From an uncultured Lachnospiraceae bacterium (GTDB lineage Bacteria; Bacillota; Clostridia; Lachnospirales; Lachnospiraceae): DNA of 64,000 bases. The notes under the pieces were generated by a model that searched no databases, was not told the DNA's origin, and was given only the letters and a program-made list of their open reading frames with translations. The stretch's first letter is position 1. Each line of letters opens with the position of its first letter. Positions 17,983 to 27,017 of the stretch are shown one piece after another. The DNA is taken from assembly GCA_905199445.1 (NCBI GenBank), contig CAJKGK010000003.1:62001-126000 (forward strand). The letters are read 5' to 3'. The position numbers and the translations under genes were made by a program.

Positions 17983-19660
17983 CCATAAGGCTCCTTTCCT
18001 CGGGAATTCTTATTTCTACAATCGCCCCTGAGGGCACACCATTAGATATGTGAAGCAAATCAGCTCTGCCATAAATGAGCCTTAATGTACGCTTCACATT
18101 ACTCAGTCCTATATGGCAGCCGTCCTCATCAGCTGGCAGCAGCTCTCCGTTATACAGTTTAAGCTGTTCCGGCAAAAATCCCCTGCCGTTATCTTCTACA
18201 ATGACCCTAAAGCCCTTAAAACTAGTTCCGTCATTATACACTTCACACTTAATTAAAAGAATCAAAGGTTCTGACAGCTTCATGGCATATTTAAAAGTAT
18301 TTTCCACAATGGTATATAAAAGTAAGTATGGGATTCTTGCATATTCCAGGTGGGGATCACATTCAGACATCATCATGCAGGAATCCCTGAAACGAATTTC
18401 CTGCATCTTAACATAATTTTCAATATGCTTTAATTCATCCTTCAAACTCACCATTCTTGTCTGAATTTTCATCATATAACGCATATGCTCTGACAAATGA
18501 CTCAGATATTCTCGTATGGCTTCACCGCTGTCCTGATAAGTCATGGTGCTCACCGTTGTCATGGCATTCAGATAAAAGTGCGGTCGAAGCTGTGCCCGAA
18601 GCTGACACAGCTCCATGTCCTGCTGCGCCAGCTTTTTCTCATAAAGTTCCATCCGGACTGCAACAATTTCCTGAAATAAATATTTCAGGGTTGACTGTAA
18701 AACATAAACTTCTTTAATCTGTGCATCCGTCTCGATGGACACCCGTCCCAGATTCACTTGAGATTTTTCTGCAGTCGATGCCAGATTCTTAATAGGTCGG
18801 ATAACCCAACGATTTAGAACATAATTTTGGAAAAGAGTACTAAATACACACAACATTCCTACCAGTACCAGCACAAGAAAAACATTCTGCCGCTGTATTT
18901 CCAGATAATCCACCCGAAAAGAACCAGAAAGTTGCAATCCTGAACCCAGCTCCAGATTTTGCAGTTTCACAGTCTTTCCATGGACATCTCCATCCGAAGG
19001 CTGGACAGAGCACGTATGGTTCCTGGCATCACTAAATGTAAGAAAGCCATTCTGATCTTCGGCCACCTGATAGAAATCATGAAAAAGTATTTCACATTCC
19101 ACCGCTACCCCCACATATAAAGAAGCCGCCTTATAATAATAAACGAGAAAACAATAATCCTGATCACCTACACGCTTGATCACCCAATCATTGGTCGCCT
19201 CGTCAGATGAAAGCCGATCTGCATTTTCCCGTATGTAATCCATCAACTCTATTTTTTCCTGTCCTGCAGAAAGAACGGCACTGTTGAGCATGTAGTCATC
19301 TTCACGATAGACGAATAAATATTTCATATCTTCATACAAAGCGACCTTTTCCTGAATCGCCGATCGAACGGCAACCTTATTCACATATTTATCGCCTGGA
19401 TTGTCTCCCCAGAGACCGTTGCTGTTTAAAACGGTTCGCAGCAGCTCCGTAACCTGTTTTGTATCCATATCCAGCTGTTTTCTCAGTTCTCTGCCATACA
19501 TAGCCATCTGATTGTTTTTTTCCAGGGCAATATCCAAAACCGATTGCTTATAGTAATAAAAACCTGACATTCCAATAAAAAGCAGCACAAAGGCGAAAAG
19601 AAAAATCTGGGCAGTAATCATAACAAAGAGCAGGGATTTCTTTTTTTCCTTCATTTTCAC
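17960..19660 (-). CDS. YesM-type sensor histidine kinase
   Basis: One N-terminal transmembrane helix (FVMITAQIFLFAFVLLFIG), an extracellular sensor region of about 240 residues, a second helix (NVFLVLVLVGMLCVFSTLF), a HAMP-like linker, the His_kinase domain with LRAQLRPHFYLNAM carrying the phospho-histidine, and a C-terminal HATPase (IVENTFKYAM, VEDNGRGF). It should sense an extracellular ligand and phosphorylate the downstream YesN-like regulator. Three in-frame starts cluster behind one GGAGG: ATG 19666 (no gap), GTG 19660 (6 nt) and ATG 19654 (12 nt); the GTG has the best spacing, but this is not certain. Confidence 0.93.
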   Translation of the reverse strand: MKMKEKKKSLLFVMITAQIFLFAFVLLFIGMSGFYYYKQSVLDIALEKNNQMAMYGRELRKQLDMDTKQVTELLRTVLNSNGLWGDNPGDKYVNKVAVRSAIQEKVALYEDMKYLFVYREDDYMLNSAVLSAGQEKIELMDYIRENADRLSSDEATNDWVIKRVGDQDYCFLVYYYKAASLYVGVAVECEILFHDFYQVAEDQNGFLTFSDARNHTCSVQPSDGDVHGKTVKLQNLELGSGLQLSGSFRVDYLEIQRQNVFLVLVLVGMLCVFSTLFQNYVLNRWVIRPIKNLASTAEKSQVNLGRVSIETDAQIKEVYVLQSTLKYLFQEIVAVRMELYEKKLAQQDMELCQLRAQLRPHFYLNAMTTVSTMTYQDSGEAIREYLSHLSEHMRYMMKIQTRMVSLKDELKHIENYVKMQEIRFRDSCMMMSECDPHLEYARIPYLLLYTIVENTFKYAMKLSEPLILLIKCEVYNDGTSFKGFRVIVEDNGRGFLPEQLKLYNGELLPADEDGCHIGLSNVKRTLRLIYGRADLLHISNGVPSGAIVEIRIPEERSLMDESTDCG

Positions 19661-19744
19661 AGTCATCCTCCTTCAGACCTCCAAAATAAATAACGGTGTC
19701 TTAACAGTATTTCGACTTCATGCTACTTTAAAAAGCGCTATATG

Positions 19745-21256
19745 TCAAATGCATTTGCACTTAACGTTTTTTCCGGTATTCATGCCAAAAAGCATAGATT
19801 CCTCAGTGGTGATTTCCAGCGCATTTTCTGTAAAGGTAAAAATTCTTTTTTGTTCGCTGCACGTTTCAACCCATCGGGTAACAACCTCCAACTGATCGTC
19901 TCTGATCCAGGCACCACTGGCCAAAACCTGCGTCACAGTTCCCTGGGACAGCCGATTGTACCGTCTGGTTCCATCCATTGCGATTTCCAGCCTTCCGCCT
20001 CCATTATCCTTCCAGGATAAAATACAGCAGTCATCTTCAAAAGTCATAGAAAATTCCGAAGTACCCGAAACGGCCGGAGAACCGGTCATCATCTGCCCAT
20101 AACTTACACCGGTCAAATCAAAGAGGCCGTCCTCTACCCTGTAAGAATGCCCTGTAATTTGAGAAACCAGCGGACTGTAGGGTGCATAAACCGGATTTGG
20201 CAGCGCAAGCCGCTTCATACGCTGCTTTAATTTTTCATCTTCAATTTTCTGATCTTCTTCATAAATTTTATCAGCTGGATGATCTTGAATCCGCTCCAGA
20301 AATGCCCATATTGTATCCAGAGTAGCCTGTGCCCAGTGGGCACCCTGAGCATTTTCCGTGATTGCTATAATCATATCCTTATCCGGAACTACAATCGTAA
20401 ACTGCCCCATGGCACCGTCTGCCCGATAAACACCTTTGGGCCGACACATCCAGATCTGATAACCATAGCCCACAAAATTATCTTTGGCCGGCGGATTAAC
20501 CCTGGCCTCGGATGCAGACTCATTTTGCAGTGAAACCGCTGCCTTCACATATTCCGGTGCCAGAATCTGCTCTCCATCCCATACGCCGCCATCTGCGTAT
20601 AATTTCATCAGTCTTAGATTATCCTCCAGAGTGGCAAAAAGACCGCCGCCACCAATTTCCAGGCCATCCGGCATATACAGCCATCTGTGGTTGTCTGACA
20701 GAATACCTATTTTATCATACAGCCTGGGCTTTAAATACGCATGAAGGCCCATCCCTGTTTTTTTCTTTATAATAGCCCCTAAAAGGGATGAACCTGTACT
20801 GTTATACATATAAGTTGTCCCCGGTTTATGACAAACCGGTGTCGCCAGAAAATCTCTGATCCATGTTTGGGTTGGCCTGGGCATTTCATCCATTCCGCAG
20901 CCCATACAAAGCACATCATGAACGGTCATAGCCTTCAGATTGTCTGATGGATCTTGAGGTATTTCATCAGGAAAAATATCCACAATCTTCTCATTCAGTT
21001 TAAGCAGACCTTCTGTATAAGCGATTCCAATGGCGGTAGCCGCATACGTTTTTGTATGTGACTGAAGCCCATGGCGTACCCCTGGGCCATAGGGATTCCA
21101 CCATCCCTCTGCACAGATCTTGCCATGTCGCATGATCATCAGACCATGAGGCTCAGTAAACCCCATTTCCAGCTGATCCAAAAGCCACTGAATATCCCTT
21201 GAGTCAATACCCACATCAGTCGGTGCAACCCGCTCAAATTCTTTTCTCTGAACCAT
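19745..21256 (-). CDS. Serine hydrolase of the beta-lactamase/PBP4*-esterase family
   Basis: A 503-residue enzyme of the Pfam beta-lactamase (class C-like) group. The nucleophile motif SxxK is SHTK at 66-69; the second motif YxN is YMYNSTGS. No signal peptide is seen, so it looks cytoplasmic, unlike true class C beta-lactamases. An extra C-terminal domain of about 130 residues follows the catalytic part. GGAGGAGG precedes the ATG. It is the first gene of the operon with the YesM/YesN pair and lies behind the same operator as the importer, so it probably cleaves the imported substrate (an ester, amide or decorated oligosaccharide). The true substrate is unknown. Confidence 0.85.
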   Translation of the reverse strand: MVQRKEFERVAPTDVGIDSRDIQWLLDQLEMGFTEPHGLMIMRHGKICAEGWWNPYGPGVRHGLQSHTKTYAATAIGIAYTEGLLKLNEKIVDIFPDEIPQDPSDNLKAMTVHDVLCMGCGMDEMPRPTQTWIRDFLATPVCHKPGTTYMYNSTGSSLLGAIIKKKTGMGLHAYLKPRLYDKIGILSDNHRWLYMPDGLEIGGGGLFATLEDNLRLMKLYADGGVWDGEQILAPEYVKAAVSLQNESASEARVNPPAKDNFVGYGYQIWMCRPKGVYRADGAMGQFTIVVPDKDMIIAITENAQGAHWAQATLDTIWAFLERIQDHPADKIYEEDQKIEDEKLKQRMKRLALPNPVYAPYSPLVSQITGHSYRVEDGLFDLTGVSYGQMMTGSPAVSGTSEFSMTFEDDCCILSWKDNGGGRLEIAMDGTRRYNRLSQGTVTQVLASGAWIRDDQLEVVTRWVETCSEQKRIFTFTENALEITTEESMLFGMNTGKNVKCKCI

Positions 21257-21311
21257 TTAAATTTCCTCCTCCAATCATTCTATAGCGTAGTTTTAACAGC
21301 TTGTCTTCTGT

Positions 21312-21378
21312 TACATTCATTATAAAAATCTGCTTAATAGGAATCTTATAAAAAAGTATGTTTTGTTTTCATTTTTAA
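21312..21378 (-). promoter_or_regulatory. Promoter-operator of the hydrolase-YesMN operon (copy 2)
   Basis: Same 67-bp architecture as at 15674-15740: TTAAAAATGAAA, CATACTTTTTTATA, GAT, and TATAAT at 21324-21319, with no recognisable -35 box. The placing before both units suggests co-regulation and positive autoregulation by the YesN-type regulator. Confidence 0.75.
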
Positions 21379-21407
21379 TAAACAGCCTGTATTTTTAAAT
21401 TTCTACA

Positions 21408-21460
21408 ATAAAAAACAGGCAGGATTTCTTCCTTTAAGAAGAATCATCCTGTCTGTTTTC
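21408..21460 (-). terminator. Intrinsic terminator after nadE
   Basis: On the minus strand AAAACAGACAGGAT pairs with ATCCTGCCTGTTTT across a short loop, ending in a run of Ts. It separates nadE from the hydrolase-YesMN operon. Confidence 0.88.
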
Positions 21461-21477
21461 ATTCATGGGATTCTATT

Positions 21478-23442
21478 CTAGTTAAACGATAAAAGCATTT
21501 GCTCCAGATCCTTTTGCCACAATGTGACACAGGCATCGCTTGGCATGCGAAGATCTCCCCTTGGCGATACACCAACCGAACCAACCTTTGGTCCATCCGG
21601 CAGGCAGGAACGCTTAAATTGCTGAGAAAAGAAGCGCCAGTAAAACTTTTTCAGCCATTTAAGAACCGTTTCAGGCGTATACATCCCCTCAAAGGCATGG
21701 CAAGCCAGCCGATAAATTTTAGAAGGCAAAAATCCAAAACGCATGACATAGTATAAATAAAAATCATGAAGCTCATAGGGCCCTACAAGATCTTCTGTTT
21801 TCTGCACAATCTTTCCGTCCTCTGGAGGAATCAGTTCTGGGCTCACCGGTGTATCCAAAATATCCTTAAGTGTTTTGGAAAGCAGACTGTCTGTTGTCGT
21901 ATCTGCCCAAAAACCTACAAGATGACGAACAAGAGTTTTTGGCACAGAAGCATTGACACCATACATAGACATATGATCTCCGTTATAAGTTGCCCACCCC
22001 AGTGCCAGCTCGGACAGATCCCCTGTGCCGATCACCAGGCCGTCATACTGATTGGCAATATCCATAAGCACCTGTGTACGCTCTCTGGCCTGGGCATTTT
22101 CGTAGGTCACATCATGACAATTTTCATCATGACCGATATCTTTGAAGTGCTGACGGACAGCCTGCCGGATATCCACTTCCTTAAGCGCAGCCCCAAGGGT
22201 CTCCACTAACAGGCAGGCATTACGATACGTTCGGTCCGTCGTGCCAAAACATGGCATTGTCACGGCAATAATATTTTTCCGGTCAAGTCCTAAAAGATCA
22301 AAAGCTCTCGTAATCACCAGCAGGGCCAGCGTAGAATCCAGTCCTCCTGAAATCCCCACAACAGCGTGACTGCAACCGGTATGCGCCAGTCTTTTCTTTA
22401 AACCCATGGCCTGAATATTTAAAATTTCCTCGCAGCGGCTGTATCGTTTATTCACATCTGAAGGCACAAAAGGTAATGGATCTATAAAGCGGGTCAGGGC
22501 CGTTCTGGTGACTTCCAGCTGAAATGGAATTTCCAGATAAGCATTCTCTTGAGACGTTCCCACATATTCTGTGCCTACCTGACTTTGATCCCCTCCCGGA
22601 AATGTATTCATCCGCCGCCGCTCATTGGTTAGTTTTTTAACATCCAGCTCCGTCATGGTCAGCCCTGAGCCAAACCGATGGGACTGAGCCAGAATTTTTC
22701 CGTTTTCTCCGATCATATTATGACCAGCAAAAACCAGATCCGTGGTGGATTCCCCTTCACCGGCATCCGCATAAACATAACCGCACACCAGCCGGCCCGA
22801 CTGACCGCTTACCAGACTTTTTCTGTAGCTGTCCTTGCCTGTCGTCTCATCACTGGCAGACAGGTTGGCAATAACTGTGGCACCGTTTAGAGCTGCACCG
22901 ATACTTGGCGGTGCCGGCACCCATAAATCCTCACAGATTTCAAAAGCCAGCTTAAATTCCGGCAGATTCTCACATTTAAATAAAAGCCGGGTACCGATCC
23001 ATGTCTGCTGCCCGCAAATCTGTACGCTCACAGGCCGATCATTGCCTGGACAAAAATGTCTGGCCTCATAAAACTCCGAATAATTGGGAATATTTTTCTT
23101 TGGAACAAGGCCCAAAAGCTTTCCCTTACATATAACCGCAGCCACATTATAAAGCTTTCCTCCGATTTCCAGAGGCAGACCTGCCCCGATGACCATATTA
23201 AAATTTTCTGAATACCTGATCAGCTCCCTGAGGCCATCCAGAGCACCCAAAAGCAGTGTATCCTGTAAAAACAGATCGCCGCATGTATAACCGGTAATCC
23301 CCAGTTCCGGAAACACGATAAGATGAACGCCTGCCCTAGCGGCCTCATCGATCAGCGCCTTCATATGGTCCACATTATATTCACAGTCAGCCACTCTCAA
23401 ATCAGGAGTTGCTGCGGCTACTTTGATAAATCCATCAATCAT
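21478..23442 (-). CDS. nadE: Glutamine-dependent NAD+ synthetase
   Basis: Makes NAD+ from deamido-NAD+, ATP and glutamine. The N-terminal nitrilase-type amidase (about residues 1-300) has the Glu-Lys-Cys triad: VFPELGITGY, VPKKNIPNY and FEICEDLW. The C-terminal synthetase has the pyrophosphate loop GISGGLDST and the GTGDLSELALGW motif. At 654 residues it is the long, glutaminase-fused form. It lies 42 bp behind dapB and ends at a strong terminator, so dapB and nadE are probably co-transcribed. Confidence 0.97.
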   Translation of the reverse strand: MIDGFIKVAAATPDLRVADCEYNVDHMKALIDEAARAGVHLIVFPELGITGYTCGDLFLQDTLLLGALDGLRELIRYSENFNMVIGAGLPLEIGGKLYNVAAVICKGKLLGLVPKKNIPNYSEFYEARHFCPGNDRPVSVQICGQQTWIGTRLLFKCENLPEFKLAFEICEDLWVPAPPSIGAALNGATVIANLSASDETTGKDSYRKSLVSGQSGRLVCGYVYADAGEGESTTDLVFAGHNMIGENGKILAQSHRFGSGLTMTELDVKKLTNERRRMNTFPGGDQSQVGTEYVGTSQENAYLEIPFQLEVTRTALTRFIDPLPFVPSDVNKRYSRCEEILNIQAMGLKKRLAHTGCSHAVVGISGGLDSTLALLVITRAFDLLGLDRKNIIAVTMPCFGTTDRTYRNACLLVETLGAALKEVDIRQAVRQHFKDIGHDENCHDVTYENAQARERTQVLMDIANQYDGLVIGTGDLSELALGWATYNGDHMSMYGVNASVPKTLVRHLVGFWADTTTDSLLSKTLKDILDTPVSPELIPPEDGKIVQKTEDLVGPYELHDFYLYYVMRFGFLPSKIYRLACHAFEGMYTPETVLKWLKKFYWRFFSQQFKRSCLPDGPKVGSVGVSPRGDLRMPSDACVTLWQKDLEQMLLSFN

Positions 23443-23484
23443 TGGTCCAATCCTTCCTTTTTACGGGTATCAGCTTTATGGATA

Positions 23485-24240
23485 TCAGCCAATCACATCC
23501 GCCATAGAATACATGCCCGGTTTCTTATCCTTAAGAAATACGGCAGCCTCCAGAGCACCCTTTCCAAATATGGCCTTGGAGTAAGCCGTGTGCTTGATTT
23601 CCACCACCTCATCAGGTCCGCAGAAAAAGACTTCATGCTCACCTACAATCGTACCGCCCCGCACTGCCTGGATACCGATCTCCCGGCGATCCCGCTTAGC
23701 ACGCTCCCGGCTGCGATCCAATTTATAGGTATATTCGTTATTCATGGCTTCATTCATAGCCTCAGCAATAGCCAGTGCTGTTCCTGACGGTGCATCCAGC
23801 TTTTTATTATGATGCTTTTCCACAATCTCCATATCATAGCCAGCCGATGCCAATACCTTTGCAGCTGCAGCTGCCAGTTTGAAAAGGGTATTCACACCAA
23901 GAGACATATTGGCCGAGCGAAGCACAGGAATTGTTCTGGAAGCCATGGTTACAGATTCAAGCTGTGCATCACTCAGGCCGGTCGTACACAATACCAGAGC
24001 GATTTTATGCGCAGCAGCCCAGGCCACCAGTCCATCGACGGCCCCTGCTGTGGAAAAATCCACAATCACATCAGCCTGTACATCGCAGGACTGCAAATCC
24101 GTAAAAACCGGATAATCTGTATTTCCCAAATCTGACCTGTCGATTCCAGCAACAATTTTTATATCTTCCCTGTCTTTTGCCAAACGGCTAATCACCTGTC
24201 CCATGGCTCCATTGCAGCCGTGCATAATTATATTTGTCAT
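23485..24240 (-). CDS. dapB: 4-hydroxy-tetrahydrodipicolinate reductase
   Basis: Reduces hydroxy-tetrahydrodipicolinate with NAD(P)H in the lysine/diaminopimelate pathway. The dinucleotide motif is GCNGAMGQ at residues 8-15, and the substrate-binding signature EKHHNKKLDAPSGTAL is intact. The start at 24240 follows GGAGG at 6 nt and gives 251 residues, the usual size; a longer frame would include that site. It lies downstream of aspartokinase but beyond a terminator hairpin, so it is fed by read-through or by a weak promoter of its own. Diaminopimelate and dipicolinate serve the cell wall and spores. Confidence 0.96.
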   Translation of the reverse strand: MTNIIMHGCNGAMGQVISRLAKDREDIKIVAGIDRSDLGNTDYPVFTDLQSCDVQADVIVDFSTAGAVDGLVAWAAAHKIALVLCTTGLSDAQLESVTMASRTIPVLRSANMSLGVNTLFKLAAAAAKVLASAGYDMEIVEKHHNKKLDAPSGTALAIAEAMNEAMNNEYTYKLDRSRERAKRDRREIGIQAVRGGTIVGEHEVFFCGPDEVVEIKHTAYSKAIFGKGALEAAVFLKDKKPGMYSMADVIG

Positions 24241-24318
24241 AGAAATCCTCCTCATAAAGCTTTTCATAAGTTTACCATATTTTTCAGGCTGAGAAAACCT
24301 TAATTACATGCAAAAACA

Positions 24319-24349
24319 GCAGGATCCGGAAAACCGTTCCTGATCCTGC
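24319..24349 (-). terminator. Intrinsic terminator between aspartokinase and dapB
   Basis: GCAGGATCcGGAA (24319-24331) pairs with TTCCtGATCCTGC (24337-24349); on the minus strand it is followed by TGTTTTTG. The T-tract is short, so partial read-through into dapB is plausible. Confidence 0.75.
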
Positions 24350-24359
24350 CATCCATTTT

Positions 24360-25679
24360 CTACAGCTGTGATGTCACAAAAATATCATAAATTGCCCGGA
24401 TCGCTGTTTCGAAATCGCTGTTTTTCACACCAATAATGATATTAAGCTCACTGGATCCCTGGTCAATCATTTTTACGTTCACCCGGGCATGTGCCAATGC
24501 CGAAAAAATTCTTCCGGCGGTGCCCCGGGTGGCACGCATGCCTCTGCCCACAACGGCAATCAGTGCCAAATCCGATTCCAATTCCAGGTCATCTGGATTC
24601 ACGGCCCGATGAATACCTGCAATCACCTGCTGTTCCTTTTCAACAAATTCCTCCTGATGAACAAACACCGTCATCGTATCAATCCCTGAGGGCATATGTT
24701 CAAAAGAAATCCCGTTATCCTCAAAAACTTCCAGCACCTTACGTCCAAAACCGATCTCCGAATTCATCATCGCCTTGTCAATGCTGATAGAAGCAAAGCC
24801 CCGCTTGCCTGCAATGCCTGTAATTGTATATTTGGGACTGTGGCAGGTGCTTTCCACAATCAGAGTTCCTTTTTGTTCCGGTGCATTCGTATTTCGAATA
24901 TTAATAGGAATTCCCTCTTTTCTCACCGGGAAAATTGCATCTTCATGAAGCACAGTAGCCCCCATATAGGAAAGCTCTCTTAACTCTCTATATGTAATGG
25001 TTTCGATCACCTCAGGATTATTGATAATTCTAGGATCAGCCACTAAAAATCCCGGGACATCCGTCCAGTTTTCATAAAGATCGGCCCGGATCGCCTTAGC
25101 CACCAAAGACCCTGTAATATCTGATCCGCCCCTGGAAAAGGTTTTCACCTTACCGTCATCTGTGGCACCATAAAAGCCGGGAATAACCGCATGTTCCACA
25201 TGATTCAGCCGGTCAGACAGACACTGATTGGTTTTCTCTCCGTTAAGATTACCGTTTTCATCAAAAAAGATGACGGTGGCCGCATCTATGAATTCAAACC
25301 CCAGATAAGCAGCCATCACAATACCGTTTAAATACTCCCCTCTGGAAGCCGCATAATCTTTTCCGGCCTTGCTTTCAAACATAGTTTTAATCTTCTCAAA
25401 TTCATTATCCAGCGATAATTCCAAACCAAGTCCCTGAATAATCTCATCGTATCTGGCCTGTATTTTAGACAGCAATTCACCAAAATCCTGTCCATCCACG
25501 GCAGCGGCATAGCAGCTGTAAAGCATATCCGTTACCTTTGTATCTGCGGCAAAACGCTTGCCGGGTGCCGAGGGTACCACATATCTTCTGGACTCATCCT
25601 CGCGGATAATCGCCCCAACTTTTTTAAACTGCAGCGCACTGGCCAGTGAACTTCCTCCGAACTTAACAACCTTTTTCAT
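24360..25679 (-). CDS. Aspartokinase
   Basis: Phosphorylates aspartate, the entry to lysine, threonine and methionine synthesis. The kinase domain starts MKKVVKFGGSSLAS and includes FSRGGSDITGSLVAKA; two ACT domains occupy the C-terminal third (ITGIAGKRGFASISIDK and ALIAVVGRGMRATRGTAGRIF). The start at 25679 is favoured by GGAGG 10 nt upstream and by the family N-terminus, giving 439 residues. It is encoded 44 bp behind dapA and shares its lysine riboswitch, which implies the lysine-responsive isoenzyme. Confidence 0.95.
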   Translation of the reverse strand: MKKVVKFGGSSLASALQFKKVGAIIREDESRRYVVPSAPGKRFAADTKVTDMLYSCYAAAVDGQDFGELLSKIQARYDEIIQGLGLELSLDNEFEKIKTMFESKAGKDYAASRGEYLNGIVMAAYLGFEFIDAATVIFFDENGNLNGEKTNQCLSDRLNHVEHAVIPGFYGATDDGKVKTFSRGGSDITGSLVAKAIRADLYENWTDVPGFLVADPRIINNPEVIETITYRELRELSYMGATVLHEDAIFPVRKEGIPINIRNTNAPEQKGTLIVESTCHSPKYTITGIAGKRGFASISIDKAMMNSEIGFGRKVLEVFEDNGISFEHMPSGIDTMTVFVHQEEFVEKEQQVIAGIHRAVNPDDLELESDLALIAVVGRGMRATRGTAGRIFSALAHARVNVKMIDQGSSELNIIIGVKNSDFETAIRAIYDIFVTSQL

Positions 25680-25723
25680 GAATCCCATTCCTCCTGTGTA
25701 AGCGTTATTCATCTGTCATCCCA

Positions 25724-26620
25724 TCACTTGCCGGCAAGCTTCAGACCAAAATCCTTCATAGCCTGAGCCAACTTTGCCTCATTGGCGGGCTCCATTGTTG
25801 TCAGCGGCAAACGCAAAGGTCCGGCGGACATTCCCAGAAGATTCATAGCCGTTTTCACCGGAATCGGATTTACTTCGCTAAAAAGGGCATTAATCAAAGG
25901 AATCGCCTTCAGCTGCATGGCACAGCTTTCTGCCACCTGACCGGACAGGTATTTTTCTACAATATCATGAGTATAATGCGGGGCCACGTTAGACAGCACA
26001 GAAATCACACCTACGCCTCCCAGAGAAAGCAGCGGAACAATCTGATCATCATTGCCGGAATACAGATCAATACATCCTTCAGCCAGACTCATCAGCTTTG
26101 CCACCTGAGAAATATTTCCGGAAGCCTCCTTGATAGCCACAATATTATCACATGTCTTTGCCAGTGTCACCGCCGTTTCAGGGGCAATATTAATTCCTGT
26201 TCTGCTCTGTACATTATAGAGAATAATCGGCAGATCCGTATGCTTTGCGATCTGGGTATAATGGGCGATCAGTCCGTTTTGTGTGGCCTTATTATAATAG
26301 GGTGTTACAATCAAAGCACCATCGGCGCCCAGAGTCTGGGCTTCCTTAGTCAAATAGATTGCTGTCTGCGTATCATTGGAGCCGGTACCTGCAATCACAG
26401 GGACTCTTTTGCCCGCCGCTGCCACTGCAACCTTGATACATTCCACATGCTCAGGCTCAGACAATGTCGATGACTCTCCGGTTGTTCCGCAAATAATAAT
26501 CGCATCTGTTCCATTTTCAATCTGCCAGTCCACGATATGCTCCAGCTGCTCGAAATTCACTTTTCCGTCTTCGTACATTGGTGTCACAATGGCAACACCT
26601 GCACCTTTAAAAATCGCCAT
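25724..26620 (-). CDS. dapA: 4-hydroxy-tetrahydrodipicolinate synthase
   Basis: Condenses pyruvate with aspartate semialdehyde, the first committed step to lysine and diaminopimelate. All key elements are present: the GTTGESSTL loop, the catalytic tyrosine in LYNVQSRTG and the Schiff-base lysine in IVAIKEASGN. The 298-residue length is normal. AAAGGAGG precedes the ATG. It is the first gene after the lysine riboswitch and is co-transcribed with aspartokinase. Confidence 0.97.
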   Translation of the reverse strand: MAIFKGAGVAIVTPMYEDGKVNFEQLEHIVDWQIENGTDAIIICGTTGESSTLSEPEHVECIKVAVAAAGKRVPVIAGTGSNDTQTAIYLTKEAQTLGADGALIVTPYYNKATQNGLIAHYTQIAKHTDLPIILYNVQSRTGINIAPETAVTLAKTCDNIVAIKEASGNISQVAKLMSLAEGCIDLYSGNDDQIVPLLSLGGVGVISVLSNVAPHYTHDIVEKYLSGQVAESCAMQLKAIPLINALFSEVNPIPVKTAMNLLGMSAGPLRLPLTTMEPANEAKLAQAMKDFGLKLAGK

Positions 26621-26683
26621 AAATCATATCCTCCTTTAGTTCATAAAGCTTACAGGAATTGATAAAAAGTTCCCATATTACAG

Positions 26684-26935
26684 CAAAAAGCCGGCTGTGA
26701 AGCCGGCCCGGTAAGAATAATGAAAAATGCGCATCTGAAAACACATGTGCATCTTTACATTCTTTAAAGCAGCACTCCATCTTTCGATGACAGTCACACA
26801 GCTTTTTACTGTATGCCCAGAAATATATACTGCAGGATATATAATTCTTCGGCATCGTACCCTTTCATACTGACTCAACTATGCCTGCCATATCTTCAGC
26901 ATTACTGATGTAAAATGCGCCTCTACTTAAAAACT
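26684..26935 (-). ncRNA. Lysine riboswitch (L-box) with terminator, upstream of dapA
   Basis: Read on the minus strand, the leader has the L-box core in order: AAGTAGAGGCGC (26929-26918), a P2 arm, GAAAGGGTACGATGCCGAAG with TTTCTGGGC behind it, the GACTGTCAT block and GATGGAGTGCTGCTTT closing P1. The expression platform ends in an intrinsic terminator at 26685-26707. By known mechanism, lysine binding favours the terminator and switches off dapA and aspartokinase. Short frames crossing this region are not genes. Confidence 0.9.
26685..26707 (-). terminator. Riboswitch-controlled terminator of dapA
   Basis: GCCGGCT (26707-26701), loop TCAC, AGCCGGC (26696-26690), then TTTTT on the minus strand. 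It ends the L-box leader about 65 nt before dapA. Confidence 0.88.
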
Positions 26936-26975
26936 CTTTTGTACTTTAATTGGTTAATTTATTATTCACTGAAAG

Positions 26976-27002
26976 ATTATCACTTTTTCTTTACATTGTC
27001 AA
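26976..27002 (-). promoter_or_regulatory. Candidate promoter of the dapA operon
   Basis: TTGACA (27002-26997) and GATAAT (26981-26976) on the minus strand, spacer 15 bp, shortly before the riboswitch aptamer. The perfect -35 supports it; the spacing is short. Confidence 0.5.
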
Positions 27003-27017
27003 TTCTATTTTAAAAAA

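Noticed and set aside
19745..21256. Antibiotic-resistance beta-lactamase
   Set aside because: It lacks a signal peptide and sits in a nutrient-import operon; the SxxK family is mostly esterases and peptidases.
26607..26878. Small minus-strand frames of 66-82 codons before dapA
   Set aside because: They cross the lysine riboswitch and its terminator, and their translations resemble nothing.
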